64,000 bases of DNA from Syngnathus acus (taxonomy: Eukaryota; Chordata; Actinopteri; Syngnathiformes; Syngnathidae). The notes under the pieces were generated by a model that did not search any database, was not told where the DNA came from, and saw only the letters and a list, made by a program, of their open reading frames with translations. A program made the position numbers and the translations under genes. This document shows positions 61,855-64,000 of the stretch, piece by piece; within the stretch, counting starts at the first letter, position 1, and the number at the start of each line of letters is the position of its first letter. The stretch is taken from NCBI RefSeq assembly GCF_901709675.1, contig NC_051107.1:2533501-2597500 (forward strand), in the 5' to 3' direction.

Positions 61855-61992
61855 TATTTTGTCTGTCTACATGTGTTGCAGCACCGTTTGTGTTCAAGCA
61901 TTATTTAAAGCGCTGCGATTACAACAACACCGATGCTAAATTCGTTAGCCTGTCTATGGTGTTTTGCATTTTATGTTTGCATTAAGCTAAGG
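61855..61992 (-). repeat. dispersed repeat, GTTAGC family
   Basis: TTTGTCTGTCTACATGTGTT, GCACCGTTTGTGTTCAAGC, then CGTTAGCCTGTCTATGGTGT, TTTGCATTAAGCTAAG. Modules two and three in the same order as at 30212-30375. Confidence 0.55.
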
Positions 61993-62384
61993 TGGATATT
62001 ATACAAAAACCTCGAAACCATAAATGACAAATGTGTGTGGCCAAACATGAGGGGGTTCTAAATATCCGTGTTCATGTGGCAATGGACTAAGTGTGTGTTG
62101 AACACCCTCTGACTTTTCACAGCATGGTGTGTGCGTGTGTGTTTGCCCAACAAGTCGAGGGACAACCCTGTGGTGAATGACCAATAACTGACTGGTCAGT
62201 GAGCCGGATATCCCCTTGGCACACTGCCCTCAGCGTGAAACAAACACACATGGCTGAAACTGGGAGCACTGAGGAAAGCAGACAGTTGGTGCGCCATGAT
62301 ACTCCCCCCCAAAAAAAAGAAAGCGGGGCCAGCATTGCTGAATTTTTTGCTTTGACTTAAAAAGAATCAAATAAAATGTGAAGG

Positions 62385-62455
62385 TCTACTAGCCTAATGC
62401 TAACACATAATGCAAAACACCATAAAATGGCTAACAAAACTAGCGTGTTATAACT
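62385..62455 (+). repeat. fragment of the GTTAGC-type dispersed repeat, inverted
   Basis: CCTAATGCTAACACATAATG, AAAACACCATAAAATGGCTA. It lies inverted about 390 nt from the copy at 61855-61992. Confidence 0.45.
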
Positions 62456-62459
62456 ACGG

Positions 62460-62555
62460 CTTGACCAATATGGGATTTTTTTAGGCCGATTCTGATATTT
62501 GGCTAAATAAAATTTCCATTACCGATTGATCGACCGATTATTTTAAAATGCATAT
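62460..62555. repeat. GCCGAT/ATCGAT-type dispersed repeat remnant
   Basis: CTTGACCAATATGGGATTTT, AGGCCGATTCTGATATTTGG and ACCGATTGATCGACCGATTA match a style of repeat common in fish introns. Confidence 0.35.
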
Positions 62556-64000
62556 ATGGACTAAAATGGTTCCTTAACGCTTGCAACAATCTTCTTAATC
62601 ACAGGTAGAACATTTGACTGTTTTATAATACACTTTGGCCTTTACACACATTACAAAATGTTTTCTCGAATCAAACAGCGGCGTGTACATTTTGCAGTCC
62701 CGTTTAATTGCAGCGCATTTCACTCCGACAGGCTCATATTGTTTTCAGTAAAATCATAACAATTTCTTTTACGTCTCCGCCGAGACACAAAAGAGCTGGC
62801 ACGGCTCATCTGGCACGTAACAGACACCCAGGTGCCAGCGATCGACGTGGAAGACTGTAAAGCCGCGTCGTTAATTGTTTACTTCATAACACCAAGTTAT
62901 GTTCCACGCAAGGAGCTAATCATGTTGTTAGCGAAGTGGGAGTTAGATTTTCTCGCATGTCTTTGGAGAGCTTTCAAATGTGTTTTAGCTAAATGTAGCT
63001 GGGTTGGATTTTTTTTTCTTTGCAAGATAAAGCTGATGGTAGATTGTTGTCACGTACAAAGCAGCCAGTACTTGCCGCAAATTCCTTCAGTGTTGCCGTC
63101 GGCGTTTAAACAAGAAGCTAATGAAACTGTTAGCAAACAAAACAAACGACTCTCTCAACTCTCCTGCGCGAACTCCATTTCATTAGCGTGAAAGCGAAAT
63201 AACCTCTAACACCGATAACACGCGCGGAGGTTACGCCGGTGCGGCCACATTCATATTTGATGCGGGCTTGTGAAATATGAATGAAAAGAAGCGAGAGGAC
63301 TACATCCCGGCAAGCTGCAACAGGGGAAGAAAACAACGCCAAAAAAGGTCCTGAGAGTTATTTAAGTGGACAGCTTCAGAAATAGTGAAGGCGAGCAAAT
63401 TGAAGACTTCATTTGGTGCTTTGCTCACTGGAATTTTCACGTTTGTTGGCGGAGGCTCAAAGGTGAACCTCCTCGCATTCAAAGCCAACTTAAAATGTGA
63501 GCAAATCAGTCATTTATTAAATCGGAACATTTATTGCTTTAGGTTGTTAAAATATTACACGAGAATTGCAGTATTGAAGGCAAAAAAAAAGCATAAAATA
63601 TTTTTTGATGGAAATGTTCCAACGGTAAACTTTCTGTTTTCTTCACCTTTCAAAGGAACGAATTTCCAAAGAGCTCAAGGCCTTCTATTGGCAAAACATC
63701 TCCGTGTTATCTAGATAAAAGCAACACGAGCACACAAAGAAGAATATTGAAGATTTCACTTTACAATTTGTGACGGACAAATCTCCCGAGACAAATGAGC
63801 TGCGGCTCGCGTTAGCGAGTATTAAGCACCCGGGGTGCGCTAAGCAGCTAGATGTTGACTCGGATGCTAATTCCTATCATCAATCTGACGATTCCTTCCA
63901 CGCCTATGGAGGCTTTTGATGTGTTATGATTGACAGGAACTGTGAGGGTCTAAAAAAAACACACACTGATTGGCGCCCTGCTAAGAGGCCGCGGTCATGT

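Larger units (their letters stand above)
46004..64000 (-). other. first intron, at least 18 kb, no gene seen
   Basis: Runs off the window. I found no exon-1 frame (about 500 nt with signal peptide and the GDI.LGG.FPVH motif) on the minus strand. It contains a TG repeat (46279-46323), C14 (47053-47066), MITE-like pieces (47012-47090, 50896-51096), a CTCF-like core (52094-52110), a foldback (56012-56071), an AC repeat (58403-58424), G30 (59691-59720), several GTTAGC-type repeats and an AATCGATT remnant (62460-62555). Confidence 0.75.

Noticed and set aside
46004-64000. Search for grm8 exon 1 (signal peptide and first part of the flytrap)
   Set aside because: No minus-strand frame resembles it; a roughly 500-nt open exon with the GDI.LGG.FPVH motif would be conspicuous. 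It must lie beyond 64000.

Overview
The window looks like a piece of a teleost fish nuclear genome. The interior of one multi-exon gene runs across it on the minus strand, with GT...AG introns, several small introns (74 to 932 nt), many dinucleotide microsatellites, and short repeats of types common in fish, such as inverted repeats ending near CAGTGGATATAAAAAG and CAGTGGCGGTGCTAG and a LINE/SINE-like 3' tail. I see no bacterial, phage or viral gene and no second protein-coding gene.

The gene is a group III metabotropic glutamate receptor, best matched to grm8 (mGluR8). Eleven coding exons are readable, in transcript order: 46003-45787, 21858-21723, 21631-21477, 20699-20562, 14530-14327, 9358-9225, 8293-8147, 7240-6819, 6286-5920, 342-202 and 127-25. 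They join in a single open frame of 2164 nt (721 codons plus one base). That covers most of the Venus-flytrap glutamate-binding domain, the nine-cysteine domain, all seven membrane helices and most of the cytoplasmic tail. The first coding exon (signal peptide and start of the flytrap) lies beyond position 64000, and the last exon or exons (C-terminal splice tails) lie before position 1. Exons are numbered here after the mammalian group III genes as I remember them: 2 to 7, then 8a/8b/8c and 9a/9b.

Layout: 1-342 holds the tail exons; 343-5919 is a 5.6-kb intron with a long foldback element; 5920-9358 is a compact block with the membrane and cysteine-rich exons; 9359-20561 has exons 6 and 5 separated by introns of 5 and 6 kb; 20562-21858 holds exons 5, 4 and 3; 21859-45786 is a 23.9-kb intron; 45787-46003 is exon 2; 46004-64000 is part of a first intron of more than 18 kb. 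The introns carry degraded repeats, including a recurring GTTAGCATTAAGCTAGC-type family.

Most notable: (1) three apparent extra introns relative to the mammalian structure I recall, two splitting the membrane-domain exon (147+422+367 = 936 nt) and one of 74 nt in the tail; (2) exon 2 is flanked by perfectly complementary AC and TG repeats that could pair in the pre-mRNA; (3) an inverted-repeat element carrying opposed CTCF-like cores. I found no clearly novel multi-gene system.
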